A stretch of DNA of 64,000 nucleotides from Diaporthe sp. PMI_573 (taxonomy: Eukaryota > Ascomycota > Sordariomycetes > Diaporthales > Diaporthaceae), in the NCBI GenBank assembly GCA_021399435.1, contig JAJTUP010000140.1:1-64000 (forward strand), in the 5' to 3' direction. Positions 30,570-40,620 of the stretch are shown piece by piece. The translations under genes and the position numbers were made by a program. The notes beneath the pieces are model-generated. The model was not told the DNA's origin. It saw only the letters and a list, made by a program, of their open reading frames with translations, and did not search any database. How positions within the stretch are numbered: position 1 is the first letter of the stretch; every line of letters starts with the position of its first letter.

Positions 30570-30693
30570 GGTATTGAAGTATATCAGAGTCGTCGTGTGA
30601 ATCCTGCCAAGCCGACAGATTCTGAAGCAGGACTTGCGTGATGTTTTCCAGCTGGACTAGGGATGCCTCGTGTTGAGGGGTTGGCGAGGGCAT
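30544..30693 (-). CDS. Upstream ORF (49 aa) overlapping the PNP-NACHT-WD40 start
   Basis: ATG at 30693 opens MPSPTPQHEASLVQLENITQ and ends at TGA 30544, overlapping the first 26 bases of the NLR coding sequence in another frame. Ribosomes starting here would bypass the NLR start codon. It could be a regulatory uORF, or an unrecognised alternative first exon. Confidence 0.35.
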   Translation of the reverse strand: MPSPTPQHEASLVQLENITQVLLQNLSAWQDSHDDSDILQYHVRIAQQD

Positions 30694-30913
30694 GGTTATG
30701 CGGCTGACTGCACACAGCGCCTGCTGGGCCAATCGCGTAGGACAAGCTCGTTATTACTGTGTAACATCATGGTCACAACCCAACGTTTTCATTCTCTTCG
30801 AATGTGCCAATATCTTCTTGTTCAAAGTGGTTAGTGAAGGAAGGTTAGATAGGAACTCTTAGATTTCCAAGCTTCGTGACTCCGGTAGTTGAGTCTAAGC
30901 CAAACAAAGCTGG

Positions 30914-30925
30914 AACATTTTATTA
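30914..30925. promoter_or_regulatory. TATATA element between divergent ORFs
   Basis: TTATTATATATGG is TATA-like on both strands. It lies about 135 bp before the plus-strand ATG at 31053, about 230 bp before the uORF ATG at 30693 and about 350 bp before the NLR ATG at 30569, so it could serve either direction. Confidence 0.35.
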
Positions 30926-31052
30926 TATATGGCCGGCTCGGACTAATGTTTTGCCGCATCCTGCCGCATCCTGCCGCGTTCTGCCGCATGGAACAGCCGC
31001 CTGGATTGATCGATATCACAGTACAAGCTTACCACGACATGTGGTCTTGAAC

Positions 31053-31336
31053 ATGGCACCTAGGCTGTCGAAGATCCGGCGAACCGCCAGGAGGAGGTCC
31101 CAAATGGATGTAGATCTCATCAAGGAGACTTCAAATCTTATCTCAAACGCAGGTAAGCATTTTAGCAGAGGATAAGAAGATATCTAGGCGGCACTTTAGT
31201 ATGGCACATATTGAGGTTGAGCCTTCGGTGAGGATTCAATCAAACTCATTGCGCCTCTGTCTTAAACGCTTTCTCTTATCTCTCGCTGTGCTATGAACCA
31301 CTTTATATCGCAGACATAGGGCCAGGCAATGCCTGA
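31053..31336 (+). CDS. Candidate 40-aa microprotein upstream of the NLR
   Basis: Exon 1 at 31053-31152 (MAPRLSKIRRTARRRSQMDV, DLIKETSNLISNA) has a GTAAGC donor. A 161-bp intron to the CAG at 31311-31313 would add DIGPGNA and a stop, with the frame preserved. The N-terminal half is very basic and the second half is an acidic/amphipathic helix. There is a TATA-like element 135 bp upstream. No family is recognised, and the acceptor choice is a guess. Confidence 0.35.
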
Positions 31337-31365
31337 TACCGTATGTAGAACTGATAGATCTGTTC

Positions 31366-32109
31366 CTAATTGGCTGCCAACATGTTCCAGTCATAACGAT
31401 GCGCCAAGGTCGGCTCCTGGAGCGTACTATAGTGCTCCTTCTGCCCGGTAGGGGTCACTTGGGACTGCTGCCAGGTACTGTAAGCTCCCTGGGCATATTC
31501 AACAAGGGGAGTCGACCAAAACGCCATAATAGGAAATGCGGCAGGGCTATTTGCACACCTAGGACATTGCACAGCGGTTCGTCGGACGATGGGTGGTCTA
31601 AGTAACGCTGCCTCTGCCGGCGTTGCCGCGACCTCTCCGATTCTTTACGCTCCCTTTCTTCCCGCTCAGGGTCATCGTCAGGACAAGTAGACGGAACTCC
31701 TCTAGTACATCGTGATGCCCATTCAAGGGCCGCCAGCCTGGAGGTGATCGTCAAGCATCTTTATGTGGTATGGTAGGAGACGGTAATGTTTGCCCTCGTT
31801 CTGCCAGCAGCGATCTCCTTTTTTGCATGGTCTAGCAGGATAGCGCATGACAAGGTAAGCCTTCCTGATGCATGCGCCCCGACCGGCAGTTCTGGCTTCC
31901 AAATCTGCTTCTTGGTTTGCTGTTGCCCCTCTTCTACCAAAATTGTCAGTCCCTATACGCTCATAATGAAACGTAATCGTGATTGTGATCTTCTTGCCAT
32001 CATTGAGAAACTTGCTCCAATCCTGAAGCTCGCCTCTTGACGAATGGTTAGTTGATACCCAGTTCGAGAGCCGCCAGAGAAAAGCTAGTTTGTGTGAAAC
32101 ACGGATCAC
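31366..32109 (-). pseudogene. Conserved fungal gene of unknown function, several frameshifts
   Basis: One frame gives RGELQDWSKFLNDGKKITIT, ITFHYERIGTDNFGRRGATA and EGKHYRLLPYHIKMLDDHLQ, with a cysteine motif PCKKGDRCWQNEG. The next frame gives GGPLNGHHDVLEEFRLLVL, a third gives DDDPEREERERKESERSRQR, and a further one EYAQGAYSTWQQSQVTPTGQ, KEHYSTL to a stop at 31366. I know this order from a family of ascomycete hypothetical proteins with a C...C...HY-x-L-x2-HH core. Three or more frame changes show this copy is dead. Confidence 0.6.
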
Positions 32110-32266
32110 TGGTATCTAAAGGAGTGGCGTTCTGCTTCTCAATTGTGTGCTATACAGAGACCCAATATATTCCAAAAGCATTCCTCCCAAACACAGGTCT
32201 CAACATTTCCGCTTCTAGCATCTAGTCTACGGCGAGAGCATATCGGAGATATCGCGCAGACCACAA

Positions 32267-33462
32267 CTACAGATGCCTTTCCGAAAGCTGCACAGCTGTC
32301 TCCACCAAAGTAGATGGCAAGCGTGCAGCCTTATTGTCATACCGACGGATGCCCATGCCAGAGCCATGTACTTGCCAGCAGCGCCACACCAGAAAAGAAA
32401 CTAGAGTGAGGGGTACTGCAAACGCCCAGTAAACCCATATCTTTCTAGACACGACCCAGCCGGCATCGGCGCTGAACGTAAAGAATGACATGCTGAAGAT
32501 GGCCGACACAAAGGTTGAGGGGAGAAAGGCAAGCGTAACGAACGCGATCGTCTTCATAGCAACCCCATCCGACCGCGCGAGACGCCCGATCTCGACCGAT
32601 GTGTTGGCGTCATGCTGTGCCACCATGTGAAAGGCGAGCTGGATTTCGTTCAGCAATCTCTTCTCGTTCGAGACCGAACGATCCCGCAGACTGGCCATCA
32701 TATTCTCCGCAAAGCGCAGTCGGCGTTGCACACCTTGCGAGACGTTCCTGTCAGTAGCCAGCTTGCTCGTCATGAACGCATCATGCTCTGCTACGATCCT
32801 GCTCATGGTCTGCCTGGCAACGTTGAGCGTCTCGGAGACATGGATGGCGTGCCGGGCGATGTCGTGTAGGCGCCGGTAGTCCGGCCGCGGCCAGCCTGCG
32901 GGGATCCCCTCCTTCTCCATCGCCCTGACCTGGTCGCGCACGGCCCAGACAGCAGCATCCTCTCGGCGTGCAACCTCCGTTGCCAGGTGTGCGTGCATCC
33001 AGAATGGATCGCCAGCGCAGGCGGAATCCAGTCCTCGGAAGAGGTCAGAAACGTGTTCCCTCACGGGCCCGCAAACATCAAATAGGACGATTACGCTTTG
33101 TCGTGTTCGTTGGAGCCACCGCGCGAAGACATTGAACTTGTCCCACTCATAAACCATGGTATTTTCCAAGTGCTTCGTCTCAAAGTATACCCAGGTATCT
33201 GCAATACGTCAGCAGTTTTACGCGCATCTGTGGCTCACATACTGTATTCGTTATTGTCCCCGGCATTACTTATCATTTCGCAGCCAAAGTAGCCATTAGA
33301 TCTGCGGCAGCAGTCGGACCACCATATCTCAGGGATGTGAAGGGCGCCGGTAAAGATCGGCCGGCATCGCGGGCATGCGCGGATCTCGTTGGCGCTGGCT
33401 AGTCTTATGGACGTCAGCAGATGGACGTTCTCTCCGAGGGTAGACAGACACGACGCAGACAT
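32267..33462 (-). CDS. CorA-like membrane protein
   Basis: Exon 33462-33270 and exon 33198-32267 are joined by a 71-bp intron (GTAATG donor, GCTGACG branch site, TTGCAG acceptor) to read GYFGCEMI-NTWVYFETKHLE. The N-terminal part contains LHIPEIWWSDCCRRSNGYFG. The middle is a long alpha-helical stalk (RHAIHVSETLNVARQTMSRI, NEKRLLNEIQLAFHMVAQHD). The C-terminus has two transmembrane helices (TIAFVTLAFLPSTFVSAIFS and WVYWAFAVPLTLVSFLVW). This is the layout of fungal CorA-like proteins. The GMN selectivity motif of true Mg channels is replaced by FSMSFF, so magnesium transport should not be assumed. Such genes often lie near NLR genes. Further 5' exons may exist at 33500-34110. Confidence 0.75.
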
Positions 33463-34333
33463 CTGATTCGGTCGAAGTGAGCGGGAGCCAGTTGGTCAGG
33501 TCGGTGGTGCAAAGTTCCTGGGCTGGGACTTGACGACGTTGCCAGCTGCCGTCACCTGCGAGGTCAGCGGGGATCGGAGTACCGGGACGCACAAACCTAC
33601 CTCTTGTCCAATGCAACACGCACACATCTGAACATCCTCGACAGCGTGACATGACAGTCCGCGAGACACAGCCGGAAGATAACAGGTGAGTTAAGGAGGT
33701 AGAAGCAGCTTCTCGATGCTGACGACCGTGCATTTGGATGCCCTAGGTCTTGCAGGCGTCTGTTGATGTTCCCCGCTCTCGGCTTCGTGCAGCGGGGCAA
33801 GCCGTCGACTCGGTAAGGACGCGAGATGGTCTTGGACAGTGGGTGGTGGCGCAAGTGTCTTTTTCAGCTGTTGCCACTGCAAATCACAGAAATCGCAGAC
33901 AACCTTGGGTCTGCCGTCACAGTAAACTCTGTGGCGTATTGCGTAGCATGAGATTGTCTGCGTGGATGATGCGGTAATTTTGAGCAATACGACGCCTGCG
34001 ATGGGGCTTCAATCGTGCGGCACAAGCAGTCAACCAGAAAGAACATGCTCCCCGCCGGACCCAAGTCGGTCGCCTTTCGGTTGGAGCACAGGGGTCTTTG
34101 TGTGAACATTAGTCACGATGAATAAGTGCTACAATTTTCCCGGCCCGAAGGATCATCAATCAGTGCCGAGTACTGTACTATATTGTACATAATGAAGACA
34201 TGCCCCGTCCCATGGCGCAGGAAATGCTGTGCGCTAGGCAGCTCATCCTTTCATTTCCGTCTGACCTCTTCATCTCATCACTGTCCGTCCGACTGTCCAT
34301 CTCGATGCTATTGACTATCTTGTCTTTGGACGC
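33463..34333 (-). other. Possible 5' exons of the CorA-like gene
   Basis: Open minus-strand segments such as YAIRHRVYCDGRPKVVCDFC, DLQWQQLKKTLAPPPTVQDH (33690-33990) and YLLNSPVIFRLCLADCHVTL (33597-33700) look coding and are collinear with the gene, but I could not fix splice sites. Confidence 0.35.
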
Positions 34334-34893
34334 GAATGCGGATATTCGCACCCAAAAAGTCGGATGCCGCACCCAAAAATATGACTAAGCGCTGCTGCAG
34401 CCAATCAGAGCGCCTTATTCCAAATTGCTGCACTACCCAACCCAGTGTGTATTTTGCGGCCCTCACCCAAGACCCCTCTGCCCACTACGCCTAGCGACGT
34501 CGACGGCGACGTCAACGGCGATAGCGAGGGCGACAGCGAGGTCGACTTCTCGAGCGTTGGGCAAGTCGAATACTCAAGCGACGACCCTCTTAGTTAGTCA
34601 GCTGATCGACCAGTGGATCAACTGGGCAGATAAATACACTTAATTTACCCCAATTGCGCTTCTATTGCTTAAGTTGATCAGAAGGTCGATCAATCAAATC
34701 GATCAAATCGACCAATTAAGCGCAAATCGTGGATGTGAATAGTATCATGGCGTTACATGAGAATCAGCGTAGTTGAATTATTTTATTGTATGGGGATGCC
34801 ACTGTGAAAATAAATTTAGGCACGGGGGGCCTGCACGATTAGTCATGTTTTTGGGTGCGGCATCCGATTTTTTGGGTGCGAATATCCGCATTC
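34334..34893. mobile_element. 560-bp MITE with about 47-bp TIRs and 8-bp TSD
   Basis: The termini begin GAATGCGGATATTCGCACCC and are inverted copies for about 47 bp with two mismatches. The 8-bp duplication TTGGACGC flanks both ends (34326-34333, 34894-34901). The interior has GACGGCGACG-like and GATCAAAT-like short repeats and no transposase. An 8-bp TSD points to the hAT superfamily as the source of transposase, but the TIR differs from the hAT elements in this window. Confidence 0.92.
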
Positions 34894-34901
34894 TTGGACG
34901 C

Positions 34902-35463
34902 ATACCCCACCCAGCGCTTTTCTCATGATTTACAATGTGTCTGAAGCCCGTAGGGCGCATGCAACACTGCTATCAACCACGGCTGAGCCCGAGCAGGAAT
35001 GCCACCCACTCACGTAAGCAGACGTTTCATCTTTTCGGTCGTTGATTTGCATCTAGCAGGGTGCACAGCCTGAAAGTGCATGCCCAGGGCTGACTGGATG
35101 CGCCCGGGGATATATATGACCTGACTGTCCGGTTGAACGAGTTCGAAAGGCCTTCCACCCCGGCATGTGTTGACCAGCTGCACCCATTGGAGCAGAGGAC
35201 CACACCATTACACACTGGCAAGGAGAACCCGGTCAAGGATGCTCGTAGCCTTAGTGGTCAGATTATGCTGGGCGCGTATTGCGGCGCAGCCTGCTTGCAT
35301 AGGTCTCAAACAGGTTGTCTCCGCACGCTCCCTCGCCTGTCCCTATCTCGCCTCAGTTTCCCTGGTGCTTCTCCTTCTCCTTCTCCTTTGAACCAGACAA
35401 GATCCAGCCCTGCCAACAAGGCCAACGTGGACGAATATTTTGCCCCTATCCTGTCCATGGACG
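34902..35463. other. Upstream region of the PNP-NACHT-ankyrin gene
   Basis: Contains a TATA-like GATATATATGA at about 35109-35119, 345 bp before the assigned ATG, so a 5' exon or long leader is possible. Plus-strand frames at 35133-35460 are open but do not join the PNP frame. Confidence 0.4.
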
Positions 35464-38400
35464 ATGCCAAGCCCCCAAGACTACACAGTGGGCTGGGTTT
35501 GTGCGCTCCCGCTGGAGATGGCCGCCGCGAAGGGAATGCTCGATCAGGTCCATCCAAATCTGTCCGAGCAGGACCCAGCCGATCACAACAGCTACGTCTT
35601 GGGCCAGATCCAGGGTCACAATATTGTCATCGCCTGCTTGCCCGCGGGAATATACGGCACCACGACTGCCGCCACCGTCGCCAAGGATATGCTGCGGACC
35701 TTCAAGTCCATACGCTTCGGTTTGATGGTCGGAATCGGCGGTGGTGCACCGTCATCAACACAAGATATTCGACTGGGCGACATCGTGGTCGGTCAGCCCA
35801 CCGGCACTAGTGGAGGAGTCATCCAGTACGACCGAGGCAAAACGGTGCAGGACGGAGAGTTTCAGCACACAGGATCGCTCAACACGCCACCCCAGGTCTT
35901 ACTGTCGGCTCTAGGCCGACTACAAGCCGATCACATGAGCGATGACAGCAGCATCCCTCGTTTCCTATCCGAGCTCATCGAGAAAAGCCCCAAGAAGATG
36001 AAGAAGAAATTCGGACACCAAGGCAGCTCCAATGATTACCTATTCCGAGCAGAGTATGAACACGACGATCTGGATTCTGCTTGCAACCAGTGCGATCGTG
36101 CGCAGACAGTCCAGCGGGATGCTAGAGACGATACAGATCCGGTTATTCACTACGGAAACATTGCCTCTGGCAACCAAGTCATCAAGCACGGAAAGACGCG
36201 AGACCGCCTGAGCAGAGAGCTCGGAGTGCTCTGCTTCGAGATGGAGGCTGCAGGGCTGCAGGACTTTCCGAGTCTTGTCATCCGTGGGATTTGCGATTAT
36301 GCAGACTCTCACAAGAACAAGTTGTGGCAGGAATACGCAGCCGCGACGGCGGCGGCGTTCGCCAAGGAACTTCTTTCGGTCGTCACGCCAGGTCGGGTGC
36401 TGCAGGAGAAGCCAATCCCGCAGTTAGTCTCTGGTGAGTAGTTTGTTCGAATTGATTTTTTTTAGTCCTGAAATAGGAGTCATATGCTTCTCCCTGCGTG
36501 GCGGTAAAGATTAGCTGCTAACAGACCACGTAGATCCCCGCCTTCATGAACTCGTGTCCAGAACAAATGTGGCTATGTCGGAACAGACGCTTAGGCAGGA
36601 TACCAGGTACGAGAACCAGAAACAGGTCGCATGCCACCAAGCTTTCAAGACATCTACATACGAGCATTTTATGGACCTGAACCCCGACCGAGTCCCAGGC
36701 ACTTGCAAGTGGGTGCTGGAGCATCCACGATACACGACCTGGCAGCGAAGCCCTCGCGATGACCTGCTTTGGATCTCGGCGGACCCGGGCTGTGGAAAGT
36801 CAGTGCTGGCCAGATGTCTCATCAGGGAGGAGCTTCAGAGCACAGACAAACACGCTGTTCTCTACTTCTTCTTCAAGGACAACGAGGACCAGAACAGTCT
36901 TGCGACGGCCCTGTGTGCGCTCCTTCATCAGCTTTTCCACCATCAACCCGTGCTTCTTCGCCATGCCATGACCTCCTTCGAGAAAAACGGACAGAAGCTT
37001 CAGAACGAGATAGATGAGCTGTGGCGCATCTTCCTAGCTGCTGCTACCGACGATCAAGCAGCCAGTGTCACGTGTGTTCTAGATGCCCTAGACGAGTGCT
37101 GTGTCGGTGATCAGCGGAAGCTCATCCGCTTTCTGACCGTCTTTCATAGCCGGCAAACTGCGGCTACCAGAGTGTCTCAACTGAAGTTTCTCGTCACTAG
37201 TCGACCCTATCAGGATATCGAGTTCGAGTTTCGTGACATACCTGAGCCTCAGTCAATCCGCCTGGCTGGTGAAGAAAGCAACGCTGATATCAGCGAGGAG
37301 ATCAGCCTTGTCATCAAGAACGAGGTAGCAACAGCCGGCCGGAAACTAAATCTTGACCAGGAAGTGCAAAGGGCATTGCAAGAAAGACTCTTGGCTGTAC
37401 CACATCGGACCTATCTCTGGCTGCACTTGGTCATTGATGAGATCTATCGCAGCCCTAAGCGTACCAAGAAGGCTTTCATCAAGAGGATCGGCACTCTCTC
37501 AACAACAATCGAGGATGCATATGAGAAGATCTTGAGCAGACTTGGTTGTGATGAACGAAAAAATGCCGTGGCCCTTCTTCACATCGTCGTCGCGGCCCGC
37601 CGACCACTTACGCTTTCTGAGATGGATGTGGCATTACAAATAGCAACAGAATCGCCAGATGCTCAGGTACATCGAGATCTTGATCTAGATCGCGATGATC
37701 TGAAAGACCATATTCGGAAGCTTTGCGGTCTGTTCGTTTTTATAAGCGACAGCCGAGTGTACTTGATACATCAGACAGCTAAAGAATTCCTCGTCGCCAA
37801 GGACAGTTCCCCGAAGTCATCCGCCGGCTTATGGAAGCACTCGCTGGACAGTCAACGCTCGAATACAATCATGACTGAGGTGTGTGTTCAGTATCTTCGC
37901 TTTAGAGACATTGAAGACGGTCTGGTTTCTTCCAGCCGGAGACAGGCAGATATTGAAGAGGCAGATCCGGACACAAGCGCTAGCCCTCTTGTAAACTATT
38001 CTGCAATACACTGGGCCGCCCATCTGCGATCTGCAGGGCCTAGCAGTGAAAGTTTATTAGAACGCGTCCTACATCTTTACGACATGCAAGATGCACCGTT
38101 TAAAAATTGGATATCAATCTTTTGGAAGACATTTTACCGTTATGAGGCAAGATCCAACGTCAAAAGCGTACATTTGTCTGCATGGAACGGCGTCAAAAGC
38201 GTACATTTGGCTGCATTGAACGGCCATAACGGAGTGATAGGAAACTTGCTTGATGCAGATACCGGCGCGCTAAATGTTCAAGATTGTGGGGGTCAAACAC
38301 CATTGATATGGGGATGCCGGGAGGGCCACAACGAGATTGTTAAGATACTCCTGGACAAGGGTGCAGCCGTCAATACACAAGGCGGGAAGGCTCTTCAGAC

Positions 38401-38857
38401 TGCATGTTCAAAGGGCCACATCGAGGTCGCCAAGATGCTTCTCAACAATGGCGCAGATGTCAACGCACAAGGCGGCACATGCGGGAATGCTCTTCAGGCT
38501 ACATGTTCACGCGGCCATATCGAGATTGTCAAGATGCTTCTCGACAAGGGCGCAGATTTCAACGCACAAGGCGGCACATACGGCAATGCTCTTCAGGCTG
38601 CATGTTTAAAGGGCCACAACGAGGTTGTCAAGATGCTTCTCAACAAGGACGCAGATGTCAACGCACAAGGCGGCCCATACGGGAATGCTCTTCACGCTGC
38701 ATGTTTAAACGGCAACATCGAGGTTGTCAAGATGCTTCTCGACAAGGGCGCAGATGTCAACGCACAAGGCGGGTACTACGGGAATGCTCTTCAGGCTGCA
38801 TGCAGGGCGGACTCACGTAATGCATCCAGGCCAAGCGTCGCCAACATGGCTCGTTGA
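35464..38857 (+). CDS. NLR-like PNP-NACHT-ankyrin protein
   Basis: Exon 1 at 35464-36433 and exon 2 at 36525-38857 are split by a 91-bp intron (GTGAGT donor, GCTAACAG end), giving 1100 residues. Residues 1-315 are a PNP/UDP-phosphorylase-like domain (DYTVGWVCALPLEMAAAKGM, FGLMVGIGGGAPSSTQDIRL, VLCFEMEAAGLQDFPSLVIR). About 400-700 is NACHT with Walker A WISADPGCGKSVLAR and Walker B CVLDALDEC, then a winged-helix-like part (LYLIHQTAKEFLV-type HQTAKEF). Ankyrin repeats follow from about 880. The start is the first ATG in frame before the PNP motif. The C-terminus RADSRNASRPSVANMAR is not ankyrin: the repeat array stops abruptly at about 38803, where sequence of the neighbouring gene begins, so the natural end is lost. 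A role in self/non-self recognition is inferred from the family. Confidence 0.88.
38338..38800. repeat. 99-bp ankyrin-coding tandem repeats
   Basis: Four to five near-identical 33-residue units of the type GADVNAQGG.YGNALQAAC, KGH.EVVKMLLDK follow two more diverged ankyrin repeats from about 38180. High DNA identity suggests recent expansion or homogenisation. Confidence 0.9.
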
Positions 38858-40484
38858 CCCATTCGACATCGTCCAGTTTATCACCCAGTCGGTCCGCAAG
38901 CTCCTCCGCATTGTCGTGAGCAGCCCGTGATATCATTACCGTGCCATTCTCGCCACCGGTTATCTCAAGCGGGAAATGGTCGCCTTCGTACCACTTGAAC
39001 GTGGATGTTTTGGGGGGCGCCGGGACAACCGGCGTCAGACGGACGTCGAGGTTGAGATGACGAAGGGCGGCGAAGGTTGACAAGTCGATACCCTTGAGAG
39101 CGTTAATTTTGTCGCTGGGGAGGGTTTCACTTTCTGGTGGGTTTTCGTCTTCGTGGTGACCGGCTTCGTAATTTATCCGGCTTCCCCTTTTAATTTCCGG
39201 GACCTTCGAAATCGTAGTCGGGTATGCGTGAACGCAGTAGATGCCCAGTTTTCCGCCTGCACGCCAATCAACTTAGCAAAACTCGTCGTCCAGTGAGCCG
39301 ACGTGCACCATGGTGGCGCGCCTCCCTCTTTGGCAGTTGGACTGCTGCTAGGAATGGGATTGGGGTTTTTGACTTACCCTTCGGCATCCACTGCGACTCG
39401 GCGAGCAGATTTTGCAGGATATCGTACGACGTAAGGCTTGAAATGTTCACCGGCGCCGTCCCGCAGCACAGTCCGGAGAGAGAGTCTTCTTCACTGCAGG
39501 CTCGTGGCTCGTAGTACAGCTTGTACTCCAGCATCACGACGTCTCCCGAGACTATTGCCTCGTAGCCGCTGGAGAAAGCGGCCCAATACAAGGCCTCGGT
39601 TTCTTGCGTCGTTTCCCAGTCATACGTCTTGTAGCCCTCGGGGTGGCTCACAGTCAGCTTTCCGCCTTCATACGGGCTCGGCAGGCATAGAACCAGTGAC
39701 CCAAACGGCGCCTTCCCAGAGGAGGGTTCGGAATCGCTCTTGAGGGAGCCCGGGGCTCCTTTGTACACCTGCCGTACGCAGCACGTTAGCGCCAATCTAA
39801 AACACCTGCATGACGGCCGGTGGAAAGGTTCAGGCCGCACGCTCCTCCTCTCGTCCCCCTACTCACGATGATCTTGGCAATCTTGGCCACGACAGAGCCT
39901 CCGTCGTTGACGCCCCCGCGCCCGATGTCTGCAATATTAGGCAGCAAAAGCTGCTCAATCCGAGGCATGATGCCCAACTTGTACGGACACAGATTGGTGG
40001 AGAACCTGGAATCATCCATGGCCGAGGCCTTGCTCACGCTTGCGTCGTCCACGTCTTGTCCTTGCGACCCAGATGCGGCAGACTCACAGTCGCGCACAAG
40101 GTCCTCGAACGTCTCCGTGTGATCCTTGATCGGGAACTTCAGCTTAGCCGCTGAACCGTCGGTGCGGTCCCAGCGGATCACGATAGGACGTGGGTCTACC
40201 ACTGCCATCATTGCCGGCGCTGGAGTCGACTTCCTTTTCTCCTTGCTCTTTTTCTTCCCTATGTTAGCGTTGTTGACTGGACCACCGGCCTGGCTTGGAG
40301 GGTCTTCTCCCCCCTTCAGGAGCCGAGCGACATCCTCCAAGGCGATGGAGCCACCAAAAGTCGCGGTCGAGTTTTGTGGCGACGAAAAGTGATCGATCAG
40401 GGCTTTGTGGTAGTCTTGGGAGCTGAGATCATTTGGAATCTCGGCCGGTGTCACCGGTGGGGCCTTTCTTTTTCTAGGAGGCAT
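38817..40484 (-). CDS. 2OG-Fe(II) oxygenase-like protein, 3' end missing
   Basis: Exons 40484-39867, 39768-39378 and 39256-38817 with introns of 98 and 121 bp (GTGAGT, GTAAGT donors; GGCAG, TGCAG acceptors) give 483 in-frame codons. The N-terminus MPPRKRKAPP is basic, perhaps a nuclear signal. Family blocks are PFGSLVLCLPSPYEGGKLTV, SHPEGYKTYDWE, WAAFSSGYEAIVSGDVVMLE, YKLYY, and after the splice GGKLGIYCVHAYPTT. The HxD pair, distal His and the Arg after SG usual in active members are not visible (SDSEP, SSGYEAIV, SGDVVM), suggesting a pseudoenzyme. After WRRLAWMHY a GTGAGT donor at 38816-38811 is followed within 15 bp by ankyrin-gene sequence, so the last exon is lost. Confidence 0.8.
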
Positions 40485-40609
40485 CTTGTTTCGGCCAAGT
40501 GTTGTGTGTCTGTATCTGAAAGGTAGTCACACAGTGCAGTGCAAGAGGAAGGGGTAGTAGGAGGACTGGAGATACAACTTTCTGTTCGCCGGTTGTGGTG
40601 GGGATGCGC

Positions 40610-40620
40610 ACTTATATACT
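40610..40620 (-). promoter_or_regulatory. TATA box of the 2OG-oxygenase-like gene
   Basis: AAGTATATAAG on the minus strand lies about 126 bp before ATG 40484 and is followed by a CT-rich leader. Confidence 0.6.

Noticed and set aside
32267..33169. True CorA magnesium channel
   Set aside because: The two C-terminal helices fit, but the GMN motif is not present, so I call it CorA-like only.
35133..35810. 225-codon plus ORF overlapping the PNP exon
   Set aside because: Out of frame with the conserved PNP domain and low in recognisable content.
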